Shown here in pieces: positions 55,819-64,000 of a stretch of DNA of 64,000 nucleotides (the first letter of the stretch is position 1; each line of letters opens with the position of its first letter). The position numbers and the translations under genes were made by a program. The notes under the pieces are model-generated. The model saw only the letters and a list, made by a program, of their open reading frames with translations, had not been told where the DNA came from and ran no database searches. This DNA comes from Paractinoplanes atraurantiacus (lineage in GTDB: Bacteria > Actinomycetota > Actinomycetes > Mycobacteriales > Micromonosporaceae), in NCBI RefSeq assembly GCF_900215205.1, contig NZ_OBDY01000021.1:62001-126000 (forward strand), in the 5' to 3' direction.

Positions 55819-57047
55819 CCAGCATCCTGATGCTCTCCTGGGAGTACCCGCCGCTGCTGGTCGGCGGCCTGGGCCGGCACGTCCACGCGCTCGCCACCAC
55901 CCTGGCCGCCGCCGGCCACGAGGTCACGGTCGTCACCCGGCACACCCCGGGCACGCTGCGCGAGGAGTACGCGGAGGGCGTCCGGATCATCCGCGCCCCC
56001 GACGACGCGCCCCGCTTCGAGGTCCGCGACGGCGACCTGCTGGCCTGGGCCATGGCCTTCAACCACACGCTGACCCGGGCCGCCCTGCGCGCCGCCCGCA
56101 CCGGCTCCTACGACGTCGTGCACGCGCACGACTGGCTCGTGGCCCACGCCGCCGTGACCGTCCGCGACCACCTGGACATCCCGCTGGTCGCGACCATCCA
56201 CGCCACCGAGTCGGGCCGTCACCAGGGCTGGCTGCCGCACGCCCACAACCGCACGATCGACGACATCGAGCGCTGGCTGGCCCACGAGGCGGTCCGCACG
56301 ATCGTCTGCTCCGACTACATGCGCGACGAGGTGCGGCGGCTCTTCGACGTCCCGGCCGCCCGCGTCGACGTCGTCTACAACGGTGTGGACGAGCTGCGCT
56401 GGTTCGCCCGGCCCCGCGCGGTCGCCGCGGCCCGCCGCCGCTTCGCCGACTCGGACGGCCCGCTGATCAGCTTCGCCGGCCGCCTCGTCTACGAGAAGGG
56501 CGTGCAGCACCTGCTGGCCGCCGTCCCTGCTCTTCGGGAAAAGCACCCAGGCCTGCGCGTGGTGATCGCGGGCGACGGCCCGTACCGCGCTGACCTGGAG
56601 GCGCTGGCCACCGAGGGCGTGACGTTCGCCGGCTTCCTGACCGGCCACCACCTGACGGCCCTGATGGGCGCCTCGGACTGCTACGTGGTGCCGAGCATCT
56701 ACGAGCCGTTCGGCATGGTCGCCCTGGAGGCGGCCGCCGCCGGCACCCCGATCGCGGTCGCCGACACGGGCGGCCTGGCCGAGATCGTCGACGACGGCGT
56801 GACCGGCGTGAAGTTCACCCCCGGCTCCCCCGGCGCCCTGGCCGACGCGGTTCACACGGTGCTGAGCGACCGCGACTTCGCCCGCCGCCTGGCCCGCCGG
56901 GGCCGCCTCAAGGTCCGCGACGACTTCGCCTGGCCCGGCATCGCCGCCGCCACCCTCGACACCTACGACCGGGCCCGCCACCACGACGCCGGCCGCGTCA
57001 CCCGCGAGGCCGAGAGCGTGCTGGCCCAGCTAACCCCGCTGAGCTGA
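55815..57047 (+). CDS. GT4 glycosyltransferase, glycogen synthase-like
   Basis: The 410-residue protein has a GT-B fold: MLSWEYPPLLVGGLGRHVHAL at the start, VVHAHDWLVAHAA, ATIHATESGRHQGWL, VYNGVD, ISFAGRLVYEKGVQHLL, and the E-x7-E region as PSIYEPFGMVALEAAAAGTP. It resembles actinobacterial GlgM/GlgA-like enzymes that use ADP- or UDP-glucose. The GTG overlaps the debranching enzyme stop, so both likely act on the same glucan. The final 18 bases overlap panE. Confidence 0.92.
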   Translation: MTSILMLSWEYPPLLVGGLGRHVHALATTLAAAGHEVTVVTRHTPGTLREEYAEGVRIIRAPDDAPRFEVRDGDLLAWAMAFNHTLTRAALRAARTGSYDVVHAHDWLVAHAAVTVRDHLDIPLVATIHATESGRHQGWLPHAHNRTIDDIERWLAHEAVRTIVCSDYMRDEVRRLFDVPAARVDVVYNGVDELRWFARPRAVAAARRRFADSDGPLISFAGRLVYEKGVQHLLAAVPALREKHPGLRVVIAGDGPYRADLEALATEGVTFAGFLTGHHLTALMGASDCYVVPSIYEPFGMVALEAAAAGTPIAVADTGGLAEIVDDGVTGVKFTPGSPGALADAVHTVLSDRDFARRLARRGRLKVRDDFAWPGIAAATLDTYDRARHHDAGRVTREAESVLAQLTPLS

Positions 57048-57935
57048 GTAGATGGCGAGGTTGGTGTAGGCGGCCGACAGGGCCGGGACCGGGACGCCGT
57101 GCTTGTCGGCCTCGGCCACGAAGTCGCCCAGGATGGCGTCGGCCTCGACCGGGAGGCCGGCCATCATGTCGCGGTACATCGACGAGGTCATGGGCTGGTC
57201 GGTGGACAAGCCGTTCTGCAGTACGGCCACGGCGGCCGGGCGCGGGGTGTGGCCGGCGGCCGTGGCGATGGCCATGGCCTCGGCGGCGATGCGGGCGCCG
57301 AAGGCGTTGCCGCCGGGGGCCCGGTTGATGTCGCCGACCGTGGCCCGCATCAGGGTGGTGGCGGCGCCCAGGCTGGCCAGGAAGACCCATTTCTCCCACA
57401 TGTCCTGCACGATCGTGGGTGAGGCGAAGGCGTCGAACTCGGTGCCGCTGAGCGCCGCCTCGACGTCGGGCCGCTCCGTGCCGTCGAGCGAGCCGAAGCT
57501 CAGCTTGTGCAGGCCGGTCATCTGCACCACGTCGCCGTCGGCGTTCAGGCTGGCGTGGATCATGCAGACGCCGCCCCAGGCGCGGGTGGGGCCGAAGGCG
57601 CCCACCAGCTCGTCGACGTGCCGCATGCCGTTCAGCAGCGGGATGACGACCGTCTCGGGGCCGACCGCGGGCGCCAGATCGATCATCGCCTGCTCGAGGC
57701 CGTAGCTCTTCACGGCGATGACGACGATGTCGTACGGGCCGTCGATCTGCCCGGCGGTCACTGTCCTCGGCCGTACGGCAATCGTGTCGTCCGGTCCGAT
57801 GATCTTGAGGCCACGCTCGCTCAGCGAGGCGGCTCGCGGCGGCCGGACCAGGAACGTCACGTCCCGGCCGGCCGCCGCGAGACGCCCGCCGAAATAGCCG
57901 CCGGTCGCGCCGGCGCCGACGAAGAGAATGCGCAC
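57030..57935 (-). CDS. panE: 2-dehydropantoate 2-reductase
   Basis: The 301-residue protein has the NADPH site ILFVGAGATGGYFGGRLAAAG, VIPLLNGMRHVDEL, MWEKWVFLASLGA with the catalytic Lys, and a helical C-terminal domain. It reduces ketopantoate to pantoate in CoA biosynthesis, although paralogues of this family can use other keto acids. GTG 57935 has a TAGGCT box six bases upstream, inside the end of the zinc-finger gene. Also one base from that gene's stop, so co-transcription is possible. Confidence 0.88.
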   Translation of the reverse strand: MRILFVGAGATGGYFGGRLAAAGRDVTFLVRPPRAASLSERGLKIIGPDDTIAVRPRTVTAGQIDGPYDIVVIAVKSYGLEQAMIDLAPAVGPETVVIPLLNGMRHVDELVGAFGPTRAWGGVCMIHASLNADGDVVQMTGLHKLSFGSLDGTERPDVEAALSGTEFDAFASPTIVQDMWEKWVFLASLGAATTLMRATVGDINRAPGGNAFGARIAAEAMAIATAAGHTPRPAAVAVLQNGLSTDQPMTSSMYRDMMAGLPVEADAILGDFVAEADKHGVPVPALSAAYTNLAIYSAQRG

Positions 57936-57936
57936 G

Positions 57937-58203
57937 TCAGTAGCCTAGAAGCTCGTCGTCGAAGCACCACTTCCAATTCTCACCCGGCTCGAACGAGCGC
58001 ATCACCGGGTGGCCGGACTCCTGATGGTGGGCGGACATGTGCCGCCGCGGCGACGAGTCGCAGCAGGCCACCTTGCCGCACGTGAGACACACGCGCAGGT
58101 GGACCCAGTCGTGATGGCCGGCGGCCACGCACTCGGGGCAGCCGTCCTCGTACGCCGACTGAGGCGCCGGATCGCCGGACTCCTTGAGATGCAGGCAGGT
58201 CAA
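57937..58203 (-). CDS. UBP-type zinc finger protein
   Basis: The 88-residue protein has four CxxC/His zinc-binding pairs: CLHL, CPECV, CLTCGKVACC and HMSAHHQESGHPV, with the WVHLRVCLTCG segment typical of the ZnF-UBP domain, here stand-alone. In bacteria such proteins have no known ubiquitin link. Its start overlaps the antiporter stop by four bases, and such fingers often accompany CPA1 antiporters in actinomycetes. Confidence 0.9.
   Translation of the reverse strand: MTCLHLKESGDPAPQSAYEDGCPECVAAGHHDWVHLRVCLTCGKVACCDSSPRRHMSAHHQESGHPVMRSFEPGENWKWCFDDELLGY
57942..57947 (-). promoter_or_regulatory. -10 element TAGGCT before panE, inside the zinc-finger gene
   Basis: On the minus strand TAGGCT (57947 to 57942) is followed by six bases and GTG 57935. 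It uses a rare CTA Leu codon of the upstream gene, which hints at selection for the box. It would allow leaderless panE transcripts besides read-through. Confidence 0.45.
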
Positions 58204-59774
58204 TCTTCACTCCGTAGCAGCTGGGACTCTTCCAGGTCGAGATCGCGCTGGGCGCGGGTCAGCACCTCTTCGGGGATGCGGCCCTCGTTGCGGGCCACCT
58301 TGAAGACGCGCCGCTCCGCACTGATCATCTCGCGCCGCAGCCGACCGTACGCCGCCGACGGCGTCTCCTGCTGCTGATTGCCCAGCCGCTCCCACGCGTT
58401 GTTGGAGCGGCTGTCGACCAGAGCGCGCAGCCGGTCGACGACCGAGGCGGGCGCGCCGTCGGCGTGTTTCTCCAGTGCTTCGAGCGCGGCCCGGCTCGCT
58501 TGATGCTGCACCCCGGCCTCGGCCAGGGCGTCCTCGGTGGTGGTGTCCTCGCGGACCTTCAGCACCCGGGCCAGCCACGGCAGGGTCGTGCCCTGCAACA
58601 GCAGCGTGACCACGATCACCACGAACGCGACGAAGATGAACAGGTCGCGCGGATAGTCGGGCACCCCGTTCTCGCCCGGCACCGGCAGCGTCTGTGCCGC
58701 GGCCAGCGTCACCACGCCCCGCATGCCCGCCCACGAGATGACGGTCGGCACCGAAGCCGGCGGCCGTTCCTCGCGGTTGCGGACCTTCGGCAGCAGCCGG
58801 GCCAGATAGGTCGCCGGGTACATCCACACGAACCGCATCAGGATCACCGCCAGCACCACGGCCATGCTCACCTGGATGGTCGTGCCCACGGGCGTCTCGA
58901 TGCTCTCGCCGATGCTGCGCAGCTGGAGGCCGACCATGAGGAAGACCACGCCCTCGAGCAGGAAGTTGATCATCCGCCAGATGGCGTCCATCTGCAGGCG
59001 CGAGGTCGCCGACAGCAGGTACGGGCGGCGGTGGCCCAGATAGAGCCCGGCGATCACCACCGCCACGACGCTGGAGCTGTGCACCTCCTCGGCGATGATC
59101 ACCACGACGAACGGCGTGAGCAACGACACGGCGTCGTCCAGCAGCGAGTCCTCGATCTTGCGGTGGAGCTTGGCCGCCAGGAACGCGGCCACGAAACCGA
59201 TGACCAGACCGCCGCCGGCCTTGAGCGCCACCTCGCCGGCGATCGGCCAGAAGCCCACCGCGGCCCCGGCCAGCGCGCCGACCGAGATGCGGACCATCAC
59301 CAGGGCGGTCGCGTCGTTGAGCAGGCTCTCGCCCTCGAGGATCGTGACCACCCGGCGCGGCAGGCCGACCCGGCGCGCGATGGCCGTGGCGGACACGGCG
59401 TCGGGCGGGGCCACGACCGCGCCGAGAGCGACGCAGGCGGCGTACGGAATCTCGGGAAGTAGCAGGTGAACGGCGGTGCCGACGACGAACGCGGTGACCA
59501 GCACCAGTCCGACGGCCAGCAGCAGAATGGGGCGCAGGGCCCGGCGGAACGCGGGCACCGAGGTCTCCAGCGCGGCCACGTAGAGCAGCGGCGGCAGGAT
59601 GCCGATCAGCACCAGTTCGGGCTCGAGATGGGCCTCGGGGAAACCCGGCAGGTACGACAGCGCGAGACCGGCCACCAACAGCACGAGGGGCGCGACGAAC
59701 CCCAGGCGGCGGGCCAGAGCGGCGCCGACCACCGAGATCGCCACCAACACGACCACGTCGACGATGCTCTCCAT
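58200..59774 (-). CDS. CPA1 Na+/H+ antiporter
   Basis: The 524-residue protein has about twelve membrane helices and the CPA1 motifs APPDAVSATAIARRVG, ILEGESLLNDATALV and the FWPIAGEVALKAGGGLVIG region; WAGMRGVVTLAAA is the late conserved helix. A cytoplasmic tail of about 110 residues rich in Glu/Arg follows. It exchanges Na+ for H+ across the membrane. ATG 59774 is used; TATAAG lies nine bases upstream. Heads a unit with the zinc finger and perhaps panE. Confidence 0.93.
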   Translation of the reverse strand: MESIVDVVVLVAISVVGAALARRLGFVAPLVLLVAGLALSYLPGFPEAHLEPELVLIGILPPLLYVAALETSVPAFRRALRPILLLAVGLVLVTAFVVGTAVHLLLPEIPYAACVALGAVVAPPDAVSATAIARRVGLPRRVVTILEGESLLNDATALVMVRISVGALAGAAVGFWPIAGEVALKAGGGLVIGFVAAFLAAKLHRKIEDSLLDDAVSLLTPFVVVIIAEEVHSSSVVAVVIAGLYLGHRRPYLLSATSRLQMDAIWRMINFLLEGVVFLMVGLQLRSIGESIETPVGTTIQVSMAVVLAVILMRFVWMYPATYLARLLPKVRNREERPPASVPTVISWAGMRGVVTLAAAQTLPVPGENGVPDYPRDLFIFVAFVVIVVTLLLQGTTLPWLARVLKVREDTTTEDALAEAGVQHQASRAALEALEKHADGAPASVVDRLRALVDSRSNNAWERLGNQQQETPSAAYGRLRREMISAERRVFKVARNEGRIPEEVLTRAQRDLDLEESQLLRSED

Positions 59775-59838
59775 GGCGGGAAGCTTATAAGTACTCGTGC
59801 TCACGACCCGATCACGTTCGTACGGCAGGCTGTCGCCC

Positions 59839-60822
59839 ATGAATGTGGGAATAACCGGGATCGCGTACGCCCTGCCGGCCCGCGAGGTCACCACCGCGGA
59901 GCTGCAGCGGCGGGTCGCACCGAAGCTGCCGCCGCGGATGTTCGAACAGGCGACCGGGATCACCCGGCGCCGGGTGGCGGCCGACGACGAGTACGCGTCG
60001 GATCTGGCCGTCGACGCCGCGACCAAGGTGCTGGCCGACACCGGCCGCGATCCGCTCGACATCGACCTGCTGCTGTTCGCCAGCGCCACCCGCGACATGG
60101 CCGAGCCGGCGACCGCGCACGTGGTGCAGGCCGCGCTGGGCAGCCGGGCGCACGCGCTGGACGTGACGAACGCCTGCAACAGCTTCCTCAACGGCATCGA
60201 CCTGGCCCGCTCGATGATCCTGGCCGGCCGGGCCCGGAACGCGCTGGTCGTCACCGGGGAGACGCCGACCCGGGCCATGCGCCCCTCTCTGACCAGCTTT
60301 TCCCAGGCTCGTACGGCCCTGGCCGGATATACGTTCGGCGACGCGGGAGCGGCCGTGCTGGTCGAGCCGGTGGCTACCGGCGGGATTCTGGACGTGGACG
60401 CGGAGACCCACTCCGAGCACTGGACGGTCGGCGGCATCTTCGGGGGCGGGTCGCGGCATCCGCGCGGCGACGAGCACACGTACTTCTCCGGCGACGGCCG
60501 CCGCCTGCGGGCGGTGTTCGAGGAGATCGGCCCGGGCCTGATCTCCCGAGTGATGAACCGTCTCGATCATTCTTGGGACTCATATGCGAAGGTGCTGGTG
60601 CACCAGGTGACGCTGCCTTACCTGTCGCGCTTCGTGGAGGTCACCGGTGTTCCCCAGGACAAGCTCGTGGTCACGGTCGACGAGCTCGGCAACATGGCTT
60701 CGGCCACGCTGGGTGTGCAACTCGCCCGCACATATCCGGATCTCAACCCGGGCGACCGCGTGCTGCTGGTCGGCCTCGGCGGCGGCGTCAGCCTCATGAC
60801 CATGGTGTGGGAGGTCTCGTGA
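59839..60822 (+). CDS. KAS III/OleA-like thiolase-fold condensing enzyme
   Basis: The 327-residue protein has the KAS III architecture: MNVGITGIAYALPAREVTT, active Cys in VTNACNSFLNG (near 113), His in LVHQVTLPYL (near 255), Asn in ELGNMASATLG (near 285), ending GLGGGVSLMTMVWEV. It probably condenses acyl thioesters. The TNACNSF motif is unlike FabH (AACAGF), suggesting a specialised group. It heads a tightly coupled operon with GT2, ligase and P450 genes. The start follows a weak CAGGCT box seven bases upstream. Confidence 0.9.
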   Translation: MNVGITGIAYALPAREVTTAELQRRVAPKLPPRMFEQATGITRRRVAADDEYASDLAVDAATKVLADTGRDPLDIDLLLFASATRDMAEPATAHVVQAALGSRAHALDVTNACNSFLNGIDLARSMILAGRARNALVVTGETPTRAMRPSLTSFSQARTALAGYTFGDAGAAVLVEPVATGGILDVDAETHSEHWTVGGIFGGGSRHPRGDEHTYFSGDGRRLRAVFEEIGPGLISRVMNRLDHSWDSYAKVLVHQVTLPYLSRFVEVTGVPQDKLVVTVDELGNMASATLGVQLARTYPDLNPGDRVLLVGLGGGVSLMTMVWEVS

Positions 60823-61553
60823 GCGCCGCTCTCTGGGTGGTCGTGCCCGCGTACAACGAAGAAAGCCGGATAAAGGCGACACTGGACGCTTTGGCGGCAC
60901 AGACCGACATCGACTTCACCCTGCTGGTCGTGGACAACAACTCCAGCGACGGCACGGCATCGGTGGTCCGCTCCTTCGAGGCGCCGTTCCCGGTCCAGCT
61001 GCTGATCGAGACCGACAAGGGCGTCGGCTGTGCGGTCGACACCGGATTTCGGCACGCCATCGCGTCCGGCGCCGTCCACCTGGCCCGCACCGATGCCGAC
61101 TGCCTTCCCGCACCCGGCTGGGTCGCCGCCGCCCGCAAGGCGCTGACCACGAGCAACGGCATGGCCTGCGGCAAGATCACCGCTCGGGCGGACGAGCACG
61201 GCCCCGCCGGCCGCGCCTTCTTCCGCCTGCTGGTCGTCCTGGCCGCCTTCTTCGGCCGCATCAGGCCGGCACACCGCAAACCGGAGTTCAAGGCCCCGTA
61301 CCGCATGCACGCCGGCAACAACATGGCCATCACGGCCGAGCTCTACGAGGCGTGCGGCGGCATGCCGCGCCGCCCCTCCCCCACCGACCGCACCTTCCTC
61401 AACCGCGTCCGGCGCACCACCCACGCCATCACCCACAGCCGCGAGATGGTCGTCGCCAATTCCACACGACGAATTCGGGCGTACGGCGTCGTGGGCACCG
61501 CCAAGTGGTACCTGGACCGCGGAAGCGGCCTCCGAACGGCGGATCCGCGCTGA
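60819..61553 (+). CDS. GT2 family glycosyltransferase
   Basis: The 244-residue protein has the GT-A pattern VVVPAYNEESRIKATLDALA, LLVVDNNSSDGTASVV, a RTDADCLP (DxD-like) motif near residue 91 and a GNNMAIT segment. No membrane helix is clear, although one hydrophobic stretch (FFRLLVVLAAFFG) could touch the membrane. GTG overlaps the previous stop as GTGA. A sugar-transferring role in the operon product is inferred. Confidence 0.9.
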   Translation: MSAALWVVVPAYNEESRIKATLDALAAQTDIDFTLLVVDNNSSDGTASVVRSFEAPFPVQLLIETDKGVGCAVDTGFRHAIASGAVHLARTDADCLPAPGWVAAARKALTTSNGMACGKITARADEHGPAGRAFFRLLVVLAAFFGRIRPAHRKPEFKAPYRMHAGNNMAITAELYEACGGMPRRPSPTDRTFLNRVRRTTHAITHSREMVVANSTRRIRAYGVVGTAKWYLDRGSGLRTADPR

Positions 61554-61591
61554 TGCCCGCCTCCCCTATGTTTTCCCTCCGCGATCCCCGA

Positions 61592-61665
61592 AGCCCTCGC
61601 CGATGCTCGCCTTCCCCGCCTCACCTCCGTCTTCCCGACGCCCGGAGCCCTCGCCGATGCTCGCC
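61592..61665. repeat. duplicated 20-bp translation-start sequence
   Basis: AGCCCTCGCCGATGCTCGCC occurs at 61592-61611 and again at 61646-61665, exactly 54 bases (18 codons) apart and in the same frame. Each copy contains an ATG that could start the ligase gene. The second has GGAG ten bases upstream, and the 54-base interval is Pro/Ser-rich when translated. Confidence 0.85.
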
Positions 61666-63069
61666 GAACTGATCGAATCCCTGCGCGAGGGCGACGACCG
61701 GCCCGCGCTGCCCGGCGCGACCCGAGGTGAGCTGGCCGGGCTCGTCCGCGGTTACGCCGTGGCCCTGGCTCATCTCACCCCGGGCGACACCATTGCCTTG
61801 GCCGTACGGCCGGGGCCGCGCTCCTTGGCGATACTGCTGGCCGCGTACCACCTCGGTCTTCGCATCGCCGTGCTGGACCCGACCGCCGGCCCGGACGTCC
61901 TGCGGGCCCGCCTGGCCCTCGCCGCGCCCAAGCTGGTGCTGGCCGACGCCGCCGCCCAGGCCGTGGCCGGATGGGCCGCCCGCCTGGCCCGGCGCGCCCA
62001 CCTCGCCCTGCCCGAGCTCGGCGCGATAGCGCCGGTGAGAACCGTCGGCCGCCGGCTTCCCGGTTCGCCGCCGGCGCTGCGCCCCCTTCCGGGCCGTCTC
62101 CCCCAGCCGTACGAGGGTGAGGGCGACGCCGTGATCGTCTTCACCTCGGGCACGACGAGCCGCCCGAGAGCCGTGGTGCACACCCGCCGCTCGATCTCGG
62201 CCGGCATGACGGCCGTCCGCGACCTGGTCCGCCCGGTGCCCGGCGCCCCGGTGCTGGGCGGCACGTTCTTCGTGCTGGTGCCCTCGCTGGCCGGCGGCGC
62301 CCCGGTGGCCTTCCCGTCGCGGCGCGCCCTGGCCCGCCAGGTCCGGGAGCTGAACCCGCAGGCCACCTATCTGACCCCGCCGCAGGTCCGTGCGGGGCTG
62401 GCCGCGGGCGCTCGCTTCACCGGGCGCGTCTACAGCGGCTCGGCACCCGTCAGCGCCTCACTGCTTTCGGCCGTACGCCGCTCGGGCGCCTCGGAGGCGT
62501 GGGGCGTCTACGCGCTGACCGAGGTCTTCCCGGCCGCCGCGGTCGAGGAATCGGCCAAGGCGTCCTTCACCGGCGACGGCGACCTGGTCGGCCCGTTGCT
62601 CCCCGGAGTCACCGCCCGCGTCGGCGACGACGGTGCGCTGTTCCTCGCCGGCCCGACCGCGGCCGACCGCTACCTGGGCGAGGACCCCTTCGCGTGGGTG
62701 GCGACCGGCGACATGGGCCGGGTGCTGGACGATCACTCGATCGTCCTGGGCGGCCGGGCGAAGGACATGATCCTGCGCAGGGCCGAGAACATCTATCCCG
62801 GCCTGTACGAGCCGTCCCTGCACATCGCCGGCGTGGAACTGGCCCTGCTGGTCGGGGTCCCGGCCGGCGACGGCGACGAACAGGTGGTGGCCGTGGTGCA
62901 GACCTCGGCCGGAGCCGACCAGCGCTCGGTGCGGGCCGCCCTGCGCGACCCGCTGGCCCGCATGGGCTCGGCCCGCCCCGACCGGCTCGTCTTCGCCGAG
63001 ATTCCGTTGGCCGGCCGCTCCCGCAAACCCGACCGCCGGGCCACCGCCCTGCTGGCGGCCCGCCGGTGA
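61657..63069 (+). CDS. adenylate-forming (AMP-dependent) ligase
   Basis: From ATG 61657 the protein is 470 residues with the ANL motifs IVFTSGTTSRPRAVVHT (A3, near 162), YALTEVFP (A5), ATGDMGRV (A7), GRAKDMILRRAENIYP (A8) and SRKPDRRA with the catalytic Lys (A10). It is short for the family, mainly at the N-terminus. It would activate an acid as the adenylate, or by analogy with OleC close a beta-lactone. It precedes the P450 with a GTGA overlap. An upstream start at 61603 is possible because the start region is duplicated. Confidence 0.9.
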   Translation: MLAELIESLREGDDRPALPGATRGELAGLVRGYAVALAHLTPGDTIALAVRPGPRSLAILLAAYHLGLRIAVLDPTAGPDVLRARLALAAPKLVLADAAAQAVAGWAARLARRAHLALPELGAIAPVRTVGRRLPGSPPALRPLPGRLPQPYEGEGDAVIVFTSGTTSRPRAVVHTRRSISAGMTAVRDLVRPVPGAPVLGGTFFVLVPSLAGGAPVAFPSRRALARQVRELNPQATYLTPPQVRAGLAAGARFTGRVYSGSAPVSASLLSAVRRSGASEAWGVYALTEVFPAAAVEESAKASFTGDGDLVGPLLPGVTARVGDDGALFLAGPTAADRYLGEDPFAWVATGDMGRVLDDHSIVLGGRAKDMILRRAENIYPGLYEPSLHIAGVELALLVGVPAGDGDEQVVAVVQTSAGADQRSVRAALRDPLARMGSARPDRLVFAEIPLAGRSRKPDRRATALLAARR

Positions 63070-64000
63070 GCGCCCGCAGCCGTGATCGGCGGGTCTACCT
63101 GGCCGGCCATCCGATCCTGTTCGCGCTGCTGGCCGCCACCCGCCATCGCCCGGCGCTGCGGCTCGGCGGCAACGTGCTGGTGCACGACCGGGAGGCGTAC
63201 CGCAAGGCCCTGACCAAAGTCCCCCTGGACCGCACGGCCGAAGGCACGACCGGTGGCGCCGCGGGCTCGCTGGCGGGCCGAGGCGCGCTATTCGACCAGC
63301 AGGGCGAGGAGCACCGCGACACCCGCCGCGACACCGCCGGCCTGCTGGGCGCCGCCGGCGTGGCCCGCCTCCGCCCGATCTGGACCACCCTGCTGGCCGA
63401 ACGCCTGCCGGAGCTGGCTACCGGGAAAGACCTCGACCTGGTCCCCCTGACCGCCGAAATCGCCGGCGCCACCGCCGCGGCCCTCCTGAAGATCGACGTC
63501 GACCCGATGGCCCTGGCCGCGGCCGCCCGGAAGGCAGCCGCCGCCGCGGCCCGCGCCCACCTGCCCGGCCTAGCCCCCAAAAGGGCCGAACAATCAGCCG
63601 AGAGAGCCGCCACCGAACTGCTCAACCTGCTCAGTCCGAAAGAACAGTTCTCCGCGCTCGACCTCGACCGAGTCACCCGACAGTCCGCCGCGCTCGACCT
63701 CGACGAAGCCGGCCGACGGCATGAGGCCTGCCCACGCGGCAAGACCAGCCGGGGCGTTGCGGGCGCACCGCGGACTGCGGCAACCGACCGGGACGACGTG
63801 GCGCTCGCGGCGATGCTGGCCGTCGCAGCGATCAACACCACCGTGGCGGCCATTCCGCGGGCGGTGGCGTGGGCGTGCGACGCCGGACTCTGGGAGCACG
63901 CCTCGTCGGCGGCACTGGCCGACGAACTGTTGCGGGTCACCGCGCCCACTCCCCTGCTGCCGCGGGTGGCGGCGGCCGGGGCCGAGGTCGGCGGCTGCCC
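63066..64000 (+). CDS. cytochrome P450 (incomplete at the right edge)
   Basis: The 311 codons in the window show P450 features: LFDQQGEEHRDTRRDTAGLLG (helix C region with WxxxR-like Arg), an I-helix AAINTTVAAIPRAVAWAC and K-helix ELLR (ExxR near residue 288). The heme Cys loop lies beyond the edge. Between helices there is an unusual low-complexity piece with a repeated SALDLD (near 195-225), encoded by imperfect direct repeats near 63650 and 63690. Last gene of the KAS III operon in the window; it may hydroxylate the product. Confidence 0.88.
   Translation, partial: MSARSRDRRVYLAGHPILFALLAATRHRPALRLGGNVLVHDREAYRKALTKVPLDRTAEGTTGGAAGSLAGRGALFDQQGEEHRDTRRDTAGLLGAAGVARLRPIWTTLLAERLPELATGKDLDLVPLTAEIAGATAAALLKIDVDPMALAAAARKAAAAAARAHLPGLAPKRAEQSAERAATELLNLLSPKEQFSALDLDRVTRQSAALDLDEAGRRHEACPRGKTSRGVAGAPRTAATDRDDVALAAMLAVAAINTTVAAIPRAVAWACDAGLWEHASSAALADELLRVTAPTPLLPRVAAAGAEVGGC

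Noticed and set aside
59820..59838. Leaderless promoter before the KAS III gene
   Set aside because: The hexamer at the right spacing is CAGGCT, which lacks the first T, so it was not counted among the TANNNT cases.
63594..63899. Minus-strand open frames opposite the P450
   Set aside because: They lack motifs, and the plus frame has helix I, ExxR and a coupled GTG start.

Overview
The window is a very GC-rich, densely coding stretch of chromosome from an actinomycete. The trehalose/glycogen set, the uricase pathway, many GTG starts, GTGA/ATGA stop-start overlaps and many TANNNT-N6-8-start (leaderless) arrangements suggest a filamentous Micromonosporaceae-like genus such as Actinoplanes; that placement is inference from gene content, not a phylogenetic result. 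No rRNA, tRNA, CRISPR array or intact insertion sequence was seen.

Layout. 1-9.5 kb: end of a GNAT acetyltransferase, a STAND-type NTPase, a Clp-N-like protein with a small HTH regulator and twin operators, DUF3072 and VOC proteins, a PAS-GAF-SpoIIE-HATPase phosphatase, and a repeat-rich one-TM protein ending in a CBM2-like domain. 9.6-19.3 kb: MscS-like membrane protein, a Ser/Thr kinase with an HCD catalytic loop, a PhzF remnant, an ATP-grasp/methyltransferase/NUDIX operon, a DUF6461-like gene beside a heavily deleted UvrA-like pseudogene, an M29 aminopeptidase, a 43-residue membrane protein and a phospholipase D-like protein. 19.3-30.1 kb: DUF6817-like, PCMT-like and APH-like genes, divergent from an unknown gene through a 24-bp spacer; then TfoX-like, allantoicase, allantoinase, polysaccharide deacetylase, a CDF metal exporter, an alpha/beta hydrolase and a secreted propeller-like protein.

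30.2-37.6 kb plus 23.5-25.8 kb hold purine degradation. 8-oxoguanine deaminase feeds urate to uricase, UraH and UraD make allantoin, allantoinase and allantoicase open it towards ureidoglycolate, and malate synthase (with an aldolase-like neighbour) can recover glyoxylate. 37.7-47.4 kb: an HrpB helicase carrying two low-complexity inserts, a 31-bp tandem repeat, a QueD-like protein, a GGDEF-EAL protein, a PP2C/membrane protein/GlnH-like operon that resembles amino-acid sensing modules, and a catalase-fold-like protein. 47.6-57.0 kb: glgX(treX)-treY-treZ divergent from a GDE-type debranching enzyme and a GT4 glycosyltransferase.

57-64 kb: panE, UBP zinc finger, Na+/H+ antiporter, and a translationally coupled biosynthetic operon (KAS III/OleA-like thiolase, GT2, adenylate-forming ligase, cytochrome P450) that runs off the right edge. 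This operon is the best candidate for an undescribed pathway. The overlapping divergent leaderless promoters at 22107-22130, the CDF start-codon palindrome and the HTH/Clp-N operators are the most interesting regulatory signals.
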